Shown here: one piece after another, positions 1 through 6,209 of the stretch
Layout of the letters: each line of letters starts with the position of its first letter
How positions within the stretch are numbered: the stretch's first letter is position 1
NCBI GenBank assembly: GCA_026706505.1
Contig: JAPOYQ010000535.1
Location: 1-6,960 of the forward strand
Direction: 5' to 3'
Origin: Gemmatimonadota bacterium
GTDB lineage: Bacteria; Latescibacterota; UBA2968; UBA8231
DNA: 6,960 nt
The notes under the pieces: model-generated
The model's input: only the letters and a program-made list of their open reading frames with translations
Told to the model about the DNA's origin: nothing
The model's database searches: none
Program-made: the position numbers and the translations under genes

Positions 1-1
1 G

Positions 2-727
2 GCGCAGATCGCGGCCCAGGTGCGCAAGCAGATGCCGCCGTGGGACGAACTGGACGAAGAGGGTCGGAAACAGGAGCATGGCAGAATGCACGATTTCCCG
101 TACGAGGAGATGTTCTTCAATCACCTTGTTCTCGATCAGGACCTGATCGATTTCGTCGCGCGGGTGCTGGGCACCGAGGAGATCCACTTTCGCTACGCCC
201 AAAACCGGGTGCGCTATCCCGAGCAGCAAAAGGGGCAAGATCAGGGCCTGCACCAGGACAACGTCAACAACTCCCTGCTGCCGGTAAATCAGGTGTGGGA
301 GTACGGACAGATCAGCAGCTGGTATTTTCCCGAGGACGTAAGCCCTGACAGGGCGCCGATGCGGATCGTTCCCAGGAAGTATGGGGATGACGTCAGCAAG
401 TGCTATTACCTTGCCGTACCCGGTAATACTCAGATGATCTTCAACACCCACATCTGGCATTCGGCCACCGTCTTCCGGGGCGACGAGGGGCAACGATACT
501 CGGTCAACCGCATCTACGGCAGGGCCGATCATTACTGGGAGGGGGTGTATAGCTACACCAGCCTGGGGATGCACGCCAACTTCCGTGAGTTTATCGGCAC
601 CCTGACCGCGCGGCAGCGCCAGTACTTCCGTTTTCCGCCTCCTGACCACGCCTATTACAACGAGGAGACGCTGGCGCTGCTGGAGGAACAGTATCCTGGA
701 TGGAACGCGAGGGGAGAATACAAGTAG
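2..727 (+). CDS. Phytanoyl-CoA dioxygenase (PhyH) family protein, 5'-truncated by the window edge
   Basis: Probable non-haem Fe(II)/2-oxoglutarate-dependent oxygenase of the PhyH family; the substrate cannot be read from sequence. The frame is open to the left edge, and the first in-frame start (GTG at 20) lies inside a conserved stretch (MPPWDELDEEGRKQEHG), so the true start is upstream and the N-terminal strands are missing. Numbering from that GTG, the metal-binding H-x-D is H78-Q-D80 in GLHQDNVNNSLLP. The distal histidine is most likely H147 in NTHIWHSA (H144 is an alternative), and R159 (GQRYSVNR) is a candidate 2-oxoglutarate carboxylate ligand. All three metal ligands are therefore plausible and the enzyme is probably active. 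The stop is TAG at 725-727. The next thing downstream on this strand is a sulfatase relic, then a glycosidase-like gene. PhyH paralogues near sulfatases are common in Planctomycetota- and Poribacteria-like genomes (family knowledge). Confidence 0.85.
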   Translation, partial: AQIAAQVRKQMPPWDELDEEGRKQEHGRMHDFPYEEMFFNHLVLDQDLIDFVARVLGTEEIHFRYAQNRVRYPEQQKGQDQGLHQDNVNNSLLPVNQVWEYGQISSWYFPEDVSPDRAPMRIVPRKYGDDVSKCYYLAVPGNTQMIFNTHIWHSATVFRGDEGQRYSVNRIYGRADHYWEGVYSYTSLGMHANFREFIGTLTARQRQYFRFPPPDHAYYNEETLALLEEQYPGWNARGEYK

Positions 728-871
728 GCGGGGAAGGTCTGAGCGAAAGTGATTGTTGTGAGAGTGGACGCGTCAATGGGTAGGATCGGACGGCATGCAG
801 GATACACTGAACTGAAACGAATCGAAAACTCGATGAACGGAATCCCCGACGCCATTAGAGACTTCCGATAG
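728..871. other. Intergenic stretch, no recognisable gene
   Basis: Between the PhyH stop and the sulfatase relic. It holds only a 31-codon open frame (ATG 776, TAG 869-871) with no ribosome binding site and no family resemblance I can name. That frame is the same one in which the sulfatase relic continues after the TAG, so it may be highly decayed or replaced upstream sequence of that gene, but I cannot show this. No terminator hairpin is visible after the PhyH gene. Confidence 0.5.
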
Positions 872-1159
872 TGTGGAAAGCCGCACAGGGAGACCGCCCG
901 CGACCACGCCGTCGTCGAGAATCCCCACGAGTCCGACACCATCCGCCCTGAAGACCTGAGTCGACAGCCGCTAAAAGCTCGCCTTATTTCCCAGCGGGCA
1001 TACGGCGAGCTGTTCGACCTCGAAGCCGATCCCATGGGAGGTCGACAACCTGTGGGCGCAGCCTTCGGCGCAGGACCTCAAGGCGAGGCTGATCCGGACC
1101 AGTTTTTCGCCGAAATGGGCAAGGAGCCGGTCCCGGTGCCGCGCACTGCCGGATCCTGA
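872..1159 (+). pseudogene. Decayed C-terminal remnant of a sulfatase (arylsulfatase A-like)
   Basis: Translating from 872 gives about 95 residues that follow the usual end of a bacterial type I sulfatase: RDHAVVENPHESDTIR (902-946), then YGELFDLEADP (1001-1033), the near-terminal hallmark of the family. After that, the expected continuation EVDNLWAQPSAQDLKARLIR lies one frame over (1038-1097). The usual ending, FFAEMGKEPVPVPR before a TGA at 1157-1159, is back in the first frame (1103-1144). One extra base in the GGG at 1036-1038 and one missing base near 1101 explain this. A stop at 869-871 closes the frame upstream. The catalytic part, with the C/S-x-P-x-R formylglycine motif and metal ligands, is absent, because the PhyH gene ends at 727. 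It therefore cannot encode a working sulfatase. Sequencing errors could explain the two frameshifts but not the missing ~350-400 residues. Confidence 0.8.
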
Positions 1160-1290
1160 GGGAGCGTTGGCGACTTTCCGGATCGACCGCCGGCATCGTG
1201 GCAGGGAGTGCCCGGCAGAAGCGTCCCTCAACTCCCTCACCGTAATCAGCAGCGCCGCAGTTTCCGTTGTTCGAACTGCACGCCTCACTT

Positions 1291-1295
1291 GGAGA
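1291..1295 (+). promoter_or_regulatory. Ribosome binding site setting the start of the beta-propeller gene
   Basis: GGAGA sits 6 nt before the ATG at 1302. It favours that ATG over the in-frame TTG at 1167, which would add 45 residues of low-complexity, family-unlike sequence. The TTG does have a GGGAG nearby, but only about 2 nt away, which is too close. Confidence 0.6.
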
Positions 1296-1301
1296 CGCCC
1301 G

Positions 1302-2891
1302 ATGACCGACAGCACCATCGACAGCACCATCGACAGCACTGACCCCAGACGGCGCCCGCCGCGCATCCGCCTCAACTCCGGGGCCTGGAGCCCCCTGGTC
1401 GACATGATCGACGTCTTCCCCGGGCACCGCGGCTCCAGCAGGGACGGCGAGCTCGAGCTCTACGACGCCCCGCTGGGGATCCGCTTCGAAATCGAGGAAG
1501 CGCTCAAGTCAGAGCCGATCCTGCGGGCGGAGACGGAGTGGGAGGGCATCCACCTCTCGCCGCTCTACGTCTGGAAGCGGGACGGGCGCCTCCACATGCT
1601 CTACGGCAGCGAGGCGGGCCAGTGTTACGCGGTCAGCGACGACGCCTACCGCTGGACGCGGCCCGAGCTCGGCGAGGTCGAGTTCAACGGGTCGACCCGG
1701 AACAACCTGGTCTCCCGCCCGTGCGAGGGAACCACGGGGATCTTCGAGGATCCGAGCGCCCCTCCCGAAGCGCGCTTCAAGGCGATGGGGGGGCGCATGT
1801 ACTGGTGGGACCCGGATACCGGGGAGGAGCTGTCGGGAGAGGAGCCCTCCCGGCGCATCAGGGCGGAGCAGGAGCAGGCGGACTACAGCGGCCCCAGGGC
1901 GGAGATCGCCGGCGACATGCTCGCCTGGACCTCCCCCGACGGCCTGCGCTGGACGCCGCTGCCCGAGCCGCTGGCGCGGCGGCCGGTAAACGGGGGCATA
2001 TCCGCCCGCTACGACGAGCACCGCGGCGGTTACTTCGCCTACATCCAGCTGATGGGGTACCCCGCCGGGGTCCTCGACGGCATCGGCGTCAACCGGCTCG
2101 AGCAGGGGATGCAGATCCGCACCATCGGCTTCTCGCGCACCGACGACTTCACCAGCTGGCCGGCTCCCAAGCTCGTCCACCACCCCGACACCGGGGATCC
2201 CCCCGACATCAGCTTCTACGGCGCCAACTACTTCCCGTACCCGGGCCGCGACGACCTGCACGGCATGCTCATCCCGGTGTACCACCAGATCGCCAGCACC
2301 ATCGACGGGCAGATCGCCTTCAGCCGCGACGGCCTCTACTGGTCCCGTCCCGAGCGCCGGCCAATCCTGCCGCTGGGAGACGAGGGAGACGGCGACGAGT
2401 GCATGGCCCACTTCTGGCGCAGCGGCCTCGTCGAGCTGCCCGATGGCTACTGGGCCTGTCCATACGCGGCCTTCTCCGTCATTCACGACTGCCCAGCCGA
2501 CAAAGTGCCCGAGCTCTTTCCCTTGCGGCAACCACAGCAGATTCGCTGGGCGCGCTGGCGTCCGCACCGGTTCTGCGGGATACGCGCCAGCGTCGAAGGC
2601 TGCTTCTCCCTGCCCTCCCTCTTCCGCGTCCACGACGAATTGCGCTTCAACTATCGCTGCGAGCCGGGCGGCTGGATTCAGGTTGAATTACTAGAAAAGC
2701 TGCCGTCGCTGATGCTCCCCGATGCCGACCCACTACCGGGGTTCACCTTTGACGAGTGCGACCGTCTAACGGGCGATTGCGAAGACCGAGTGGTAACCTG
2801 GCAAGGCCGCTCCGACATCTCCGCGGCCGGCGAGGCAGTCGGCATCCGGGTGCGCATGCTCGGTGCCAAACTGTTTGCCTATCGCGTCTAG
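1302..2891 (+). CDS. GH32/GH43-like beta-propeller protein with C-terminal beta-sandwich, putative glycosidase
   Basis: A 529-residue protein that I recognise only at fold level. Four blade-type motifs recur: SDDAYRW (112-118), SPDGLRW (211-217), SRTDDFTSW (278-286) and SRDGLYW (341-347). This S-x-D-G-x-x-W pattern is typical of five-bladed propellers of the GH32/GH43/sialidase kind. Residues about 430-529 resemble the C-terminal sandwich found in such proteins, with LRFNYRCEPGGWIQVELLE, FDECDRLTGDCEDRVVTW and a final VRVRML-type strand set. Acidic residues that could act in catalysis exist (e.g. D34, D37 near the first strand, E365 region), but I cannot assign a catalytic pair. No signal peptide is seen, so a cytoplasmic location is suggested. 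The N-terminus carries a DST-I repeat encoded by a 12-bp tandem repeat. The gene follows a sulfatase relic and a PhyH gene, a context that suggests breakdown of modified or sulfated glycans (inference). A non-enzymatic sugar-binding role is possible. Confidence 0.7.
   Translation: MTDSTIDSTIDSTDPRRRPPRIRLNSGAWSPLVDMIDVFPGHRGSSRDGELELYDAPLGIRFEIEEALKSEPILRAETEWEGIHLSPLYVWKRDGRLHMLYGSEAGQCYAVSDDAYRWTRPELGEVEFNGSTRNNLVSRPCEGTTGIFEDPSAPPEARFKAMGGRMYWWDPDTGEELSGEEPSRRIRAEQEQADYSGPRAEIAGDMLAWTSPDGLRWTPLPEPLARRPVNGGISARYDEHRGGYFAYIQLMGYPAGVLDGIGVNRLEQGMQIRTIGFSRTDDFTSWPAPKLVHHPDTGDPPDISFYGANYFPYPGRDDLHGMLIPVYHQIASTIDGQIAFSRDGLYWSRPERRPILPLGDEGDGDECMAHFWRSGLVELPDGYWACPYAAFSVIHDCPADKVPELFPLRQPQQIRWARWRPHRFCGIRASVEGCFSLPSLFRVHDELRFNYRCEPGGWIQVELLEKLPSLMLPDADPLPGFTFDECDRLTGDCEDRVVTWQGRSDISAAGEAVGIRVRMLGAKLFAYRV
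1308..1340 (+). repeat. 12-bp tandem repeat (2.75 copies) encoding DSTI-DSTI-DST
   Basis: GACAGCACCATC occurs perfectly at 1308-1319 and 1320-1331, followed by GACAGCACT (1332-1340, matching 8 of the first 9 bases). It lies in codons 3-13 of the beta-propeller gene, just after the start. Because the unit is a multiple of three, copy-number changes would alter only the length of the N-terminal tail. Confidence 0.9.
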
Positions 2892-2912
2892 AATCTTCGC
2901 CCCGCCCCTTTC

Positions 2913-4751
2913 TCACTCTTCGGCCAGTCCCATCAGCCGACGACCGACATCCGTGAGGCGATTCGGCGTCCAAGCCGGCTCCCAGGTCAATTCAACAACG
3001 ACAGAACGGACGCCCGGTAGCTGTTCCAGCCGCGCCCGCAGTGGTTGGGCAAGGAAGTTATACTTTGGTCGCCCACGGTGCGGCATCGTCATCACCACGC
3101 GAACGTCGTTGCCGTGTGTGCGCACATCGTAGATGTAGCCCATGTCCACCAAACTGGCGTCCACGGTGTTGAACTGATCCTCGCGAACCTCCTGCATGGC
3201 TTCCCACAGAGCGCGCTTTCGCGGCCAGTCAGCGGGGCGCTCGCCGATACGAGCTAGGGGTTGGCCCCCTTCCGCTGCCTCGTCAGTCCAGTCCGCAGGT
3301 GCGGGCGCGTCCACCGCGACAATCAGAGGAGCCAACAGTCGCTCGCGCAACGCTTCCAACCCAGCGGCACCGCCCTGCTCGGGGTACGGTGCCAGCAGGT
3401 AGGCATTGCGCTGCACAAGGGACAAGCCGGTCTGGAGCCAAGCGCTGTCGCGCAGCATGGGCCGACACCAGACCGACGCGTGCGGCGGCTGGCCCGGCTT
3501 GGCATGGTCGAGGGTGACGTCGAGGTGCTGATAGAGCTTGGCTTTTGACGTCGTCTCCGGGCCGGCGGTGGGCGATCCTTCGAGGTGATGGTCCAAATAG
3601 ATGGCAAATAGGCTGTCCCGACTCTGACGATGATAGAAGCCCACGCCCCAGACGTGGTCGATCTGCTCCGGCGGCACCGGCCCCTCGTGGACGCGACCGG
3701 CTTCGTCCATCCACAGAGACGCGTCGAAAGGCCGGCCGCCGAAGTACCACTCGTCATCACGGGCCACATGCACACAGAAGTCCTGTGTCGCCTCCATGCG
3801 ACCATCCTTCAGGAAATAGGGGACTCCGGCGTAGAACGTATAGGTCAGGTCCATGAAAAAGCGGCTGGGCGTGAATAGCGGGTGTACTGGACTGTGCGGA
3901 AAGCCAAAACGCCGCACACGGGCGCACAAGGGACCGCGTACCACTTCGTAGTGGGGACACTCAGCCCAGTTTGTCACCCGCATTTTCTGAAAGGCACCGG
4001 CCGTGGTGTAGTCGTGGGCCCAGTCGATATTGGGTGGCTCGCCGTGGCCGTTCCCGTGAGTGGACAACCGCAGCCCGCCTAGGTGCCACTTGGGTGTCAG
4101 CGACTCCAGTTGACCCATCTGCCGGGAGAGGGCGGCCACGTAGTGGGGGGTCTCGATCTCCACACCGACACCCTCTCCCCTGATGCTCAGGCGGCTCGGA
4201 TAGTCGGGCAACTCGGCGGCGGGGTTGCCGCAGAAGATGAGAAACACGGCCTGACCAGCGGCGGGGACATCAGCCTCGAAGACCAAGTGGGCGAACCAGT
4301 ATGGACCGCGACGGACCGCGCCATAGACTTGGCTGCAAACCTCGCACGGCCGGCCGCTGTCGAGCCGGGCGACACGCAGCTCGCGTTCCGGCGCGGTCAC
4401 CCTTTCCGCAGGCATCGCCACGAGGAGGTCCAGCGGCTCGGACTGCCGCGCTTGGCCGATAGGCTCGCTGAGCCGCACGGTCTGGCACAGCTCCCAGCCG
4501 TCGGCCCATCGGGACCAGGGCTTGGGTAGCTGCTCAGTCAGGTGCCACCCACTAGCGGGCAGGTCAACAGGCCCCGGTTCTGCACGCAGCATGCGCTCAT
4601 TGGCTATAGTGTCCTTGATAGAGTCGGCCACGCCCAGAGCCAGCTCGTGGTTCCCTGTGCTCAGCGCCCGCCGCAGAATTTCAACCTTGGTGTCGACATC
4701 GTCGGTGCGGTGGGCCCAAGTGGGCTCAAGGTCTTGCGCGTCGGCGGCCAT
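2913..4751 (-). CDS. Unknown beta-rich protein fused to a C-terminal MIP18/PaaD/SufT-like (DUF59) domain
   Basis: A 612-residue protein. The ATG at 4751 is preferred over the TTG at 4766 because GGAGG (4760-4764) lies 8 nt before the ATG, whereas the TTG overlaps that site. Residues ~10-50 look helical (VDTKVEILRRAL onward). Residues ~60-500 are beta-rich and unrecognised; the stretch VRGPLCARVRR followed by MDLTYTFYAGVPYFLKDGR is reminiscent of the super-sandwich part of mutarotase-like glycan-active proteins (weak, inference). Residues ~509-612 match the DUF59 pattern: a helix (ALWEAMQEVREDQF), VDASLVDMGYIYDV, VVMTMPHRGRP, LPGVRSVVVELTWEPAWTPNRL. Such domains act in Fe-S cluster assembly or maturation (SufT, PaaD, MIP18). 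Here the usual P-G-C-P reads R-G-R-P, so R561 replaces the cysteine, and the D-P-E motif near the first helix is also altered. No signal peptide or membrane segment is seen. The gene converges on the beta-propeller gene, with 21 bp between the stops. Confidence 0.7.
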   Translation of the reverse strand: MAADAQDLEPTWAHRTDDVDTKVEILRRALSTGNHELALGVADSIKDTIANERMLRAEPGPVDLPASGWHLTEQLPKPWSRWADGWELCQTVRLSEPIGQARQSEPLDLLVAMPAERVTAPERELRVARLDSGRPCEVCSQVYGAVRRGPYWFAHLVFEADVPAAGQAVFLIFCGNPAAELPDYPSRLSIRGEGVGVEIETPHYVAALSRQMGQLESLTPKWHLGGLRLSTHGNGHGEPPNIDWAHDYTTAGAFQKMRVTNWAECPHYEVVRGPLCARVRRFGFPHSPVHPLFTPSRFFMDLTYTFYAGVPYFLKDGRMEATQDFCVHVARDDEWYFGGRPFDASLWMDEAGRVHEGPVPPEQIDHVWGVGFYHRQSRDSLFAIYLDHHLEGSPTAGPETTSKAKLYQHLDVTLDHAKPGQPPHASVWCRPMLRDSAWLQTGLSLVQRNAYLLAPYPEQGGAAGLEALRERLLAPLIVAVDAPAPADWTDEAAEGGQPLARIGERPADWPRKRALWEAMQEVREDQFNTVDASLVDMGYIYDVRTHGNDVRVVMTMPHRGRPKYNFLAQPLRARLEQLPGVRSVVVELTWEPAWTPNRLTDVGRRLMGLAEE

Positions 4752-4758
4752 TGGTATC

Positions 4759-4764
4759 TCCTCC
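4759..4764 (-). promoter_or_regulatory. Ribosome binding site of the DUF59-fusion gene
   Basis: On the minus strand the sequence reads TTGGAGGAGATACCAATG, with GGAGG at 4764-4760 and 8 nt to the ATG at 4751-4749. This decides the ATG start and removes five residues from the longest possible frame. Confidence 0.75.
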
Positions 4765-4772
4765 AAGTAAGA

Positions 4773-4795
4773 ATTTTACTAAAACACCACGTGGT
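4773..4795 (-). promoter_or_regulatory. Candidate promoter -10 box and operator-like palindrome of the divergent region
   Basis: On the minus strand TAAAAT (4778-4773) is a possible -10 box that would start transcription just before the ribosome binding site of the 612-residue gene. A perfect 10-bp palindrome, ACCACGTGGT, spans 4786-4795, inside what would be the -10/-35 spacer. No convincing -35 is present (ATAATA at the expected distance). The whole 4752-4887 gap separates two divergent genes, and its 4771-4830 part is clearly AT-rich against GC-rich surroundings. Confidence 0.35.
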
Positions 4796-4887
4796 TATTA
4801 TTATGAAAAGGCGTAGATTTTAAAGTAATCCTAGCCGCTTGGAACCGATAGTCGCGGCAGCACACACTGCCAATCCCCAATTCACCC

Positions 4888-6033
4888 ATGCCTCTCACCT
4901 TCCACTGCTCCGCCTGCCAGACCCCCTATCCCCAAGCCCCGGCTCCCTATCGCTGCCTCGCCTGCGACGCACCTCTCGAATGCCGGCCCCTCACCCCGAC
5001 CTTCCCTCTCGACCAGATCGCCGCCCGACCCGCCGACATGTGGCGCTTCCGCGAAGCCCTACCCCCGGTGGGCGACCCCGTCTCTCTGGGCGAAGCCCGC
5101 ACCCCCCTAATTCCCTTCGACCTAGAGGGTCTGACAGTCCTAGCCAAATGCGACCACACCCTGCCCACCGGCTCGTACAAAGACCGCGGGGCCGCCCTGC
5201 TCATGAGCTATTTGCACGCCTTGGGCATCAAGGAAGCAGTAGAGGACTCCTCGGGCAACGCCGGGGCCGCCCTAGCCGCGTACGCGGCCCGCGCCAAGGT
5301 GCGCCTCAAAGTCTTTTGTCCGGCTTCGGCTTCTGCGGGCAAACTAGTACAGATCCGCCTGTACGGTTCCGAACTAGTTCCAGTAGAAGGACCGCGTCCC
5401 CGAGCCACCGAAGCTCTGCTCGAGTACATTGACCGCACTGGGGCCGTGTACGCCTCGCACCTGTGGCACCCTCTCTTTATAGAAGGTCTCAAAACCCTCG
5501 CCTTTGAACTAGCCGAGCAACTCGACTGGACCGCCCCCGACGCAGTGATCTGTCCAGTGGGGGCCGGCAGCATCTTGCTGGGCCTGTACCGCGGCTTCCT
5601 CGATTTGCAGCGGGCCGGGCTAGTCAACCGCCTGCCGCGCCTCATTGCCGTCCAAGCGGAACACGTCTCGCCGCTGTACCAAGCCTTCCATGCCGACTTA
5701 GACGTGGTTCCCCCTGCTACTTCTCCGCGCCCCACCCGGGCCGAGGGCATTGCCCTACCCCGCCCGGTTAGAGACCGCGAAGTCATCAACGCCTTGCGCC
5801 AGTCAGAAGGCACCGTAGTCGCCGTCTCCGAAGAGGCTATAGTCCAAGGGCTACGCCAGTTGGGCCGGGCCGGTTTTTGCGTGGAACCCACTTCGGCCGT
5901 GATCTGGAACGGCCTGCTCCAAGCCCAAGCCGCCGGTCTGGTGGAGCCGGGTCAGCGGATTGTGGCCGTGCTTTCAGGTCACGGCTTGAAGGCGGCTCAA
6001 CCCATCGACGAACTGTTAGCGAACGACGAGTGA
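4888..6033 (+). CDS. thrC: Threonine synthase-like PLP-dependent enzyme with N-terminal zinc ribbon
   Basis: A 381-residue fold-type II PLP enzyme of the threonine synthase family, which converts O-phosphohomoserine to threonine in the cytoplasm. Residues 7-26 form a zinc ribbon, C7-S-A-C10 and C23-L-A-C26, seen in many bacterial and archaeal ThrC-type proteins. The Schiff-base lysine is K98 in TGSYKDRGA. The cofactor-ring-binding loop is SSGNAGA (121-127). The phosphate-binding loop reads PVGAGS, and the C-terminal LSGHGLK fits the family's conserved end. All core PLP motifs are intact. There is no Shine-Dalgarno sequence before the ATG, and codons CTA and GTA are used unusually often for such GC-rich DNA (for example around 5112-5145 and 5340-5395), unlike the beta-propeller gene. 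The gene stands alone, with no hom or thrB beside it. A related PLP enzyme such as a diaminopropionate- or threonine-dehydratase-like protein is possible, so the symbol is family-level. Confidence 0.8.
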   Translation: MPLTFHCSACQTPYPQAPAPYRCLACDAPLECRPLTPTFPLDQIAARPADMWRFREALPPVGDPVSLGEARTPLIPFDLEGLTVLAKCDHTLPTGSYKDRGAALLMSYLHALGIKEAVEDSSGNAGAALAAYAARAKVRLKVFCPASASAGKLVQIRLYGSELVPVEGPRPRATEALLEYIDRTGAVYASHLWHPLFIEGLKTLAFELAEQLDWTAPDAVICPVGAGSILLGLYRGFLDLQRAGLVNRLPRLIAVQAEHVSPLYQAFHADLDVVPPATSPRPTRAEGIALPRPVRDREVINALRQSEGTVVAVSEEAIVQGLRQLGRAGFCVEPTSAVIWNGLLQAQAAGLVEPGQRIVAVLSGHGLKAAQPIDELLANDE

Positions 6034-6117
6034 ATCAGTTTCATCTCTTCAAACCCATAATAAATAACTATTTATAAATTACCTTTGAGCGGGAGAAGCT
6101 GTTCCCTAAAAAAAGTC
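6034..6117. other. AT-rich intergenic segment after the threonine synthase-like gene
   Basis: A sharp drop in GC relative to both flanks. It contains an AT-only inverted repeat (ATAAAT 6060-6065, ATTTAT 6070-6075) and an A-tract (6108-6114) just before the -35 box, which could act as an UP element. No convincing intrinsic terminator for the upstream gene was found. Confidence 0.5.
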
Positions 6118-6146
6118 TTGACTTATCTATTGCAATATTGTACTAT
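6118..6146 (+). promoter_or_regulatory. Sigma-70-type promoter of the GntR-ABC operon
   Basis: TTGACT (6118-6123, 5 of 6 matching the -35 consensus) is followed after exactly 17 nt by TACTAT (6141-6146, 4 of 6 matching the -10). An A-tract directly upstream may help. Transcription would start near 6153, giving a leader of about 55 nt before the regulator's ATG. Confidence 0.75.
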
Positions 6147-6158
6147 CTAAATAGTACA
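6139..6158 (+). promoter_or_regulatory. GntR/YtrA-type operator over the -10 box
   Basis: A perfect 8-bp inverted repeat with a 4-nt spacer: TGTACTAT (6139-6146), CTAA, ATAGTACA (6151-6158). It fully covers the -10 box and the likely start site. A dimeric winged-helix protein bound here would block RNA polymerase. Since the first gene downstream encodes a GntR-family regulator, self-repression of the operon is the simplest reading (inference). Confidence 0.75.
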
Positions 6159-6195
6159 CTGTTACGATAGGACAAAAAATGAAAACTACAACCAG

Positions 6196-6202
6196 AAAGG
6201 AG
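6196..6202 (+). promoter_or_regulatory. Ribosome binding site of the GntR regulator
   Basis: AAAGGAG with 7 nt to the ATG at 6210; a strong site. It selects this ATG over the out-of-frame ATG at 6179. Confidence 0.85.
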
Positions 6203-6209
6203 TGCGAAG

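Noticed and set aside
1167..1301. TTG-initiated 45-residue extension of the beta-propeller gene
   Set aside because: The ribosome binding site is too close to the TTG, the extension has no family character, and a well-spaced GGAGA precedes the ATG at 1302.
971..1427. Two minus-strand open frames of about 145 codons across the sulfatase relic
   Set aside because: They run antisense to sequence that clearly reads as sulfatase C-terminus on the plus strand, and their products match no family I know.
1509..2633. 374-codon open frame on the minus strand inside the beta-propeller gene
   Set aside because: A by-product of the high GC third positions of the real gene; its product is rich in Val/Ala/Gly/Arg with no recognisable family, and no start signal is seen.
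3283..3805. Minus-strand frames of 155-160 codons within the DUF59-fusion gene
   Set aside because: Alternative frames of a long, well-supported coding sequence on the same strand; arginine/serine-rich shadow products.
4839..5432. 197-codon plus-strand open frame overlapping the threonine-synthase-like gene
   Set aside because: Proline/serine/arginine-rich product of a wrong frame, overlapping a gene with intact PLP motifs.
6091..6106. GGGAG/TTCCC hairpin after the threonine-synthase-like gene, considered as a terminator
   Set aside because: The stem is only about 4-5 pairs with one G-T wobble, and it is followed by A residues, not a T-run.
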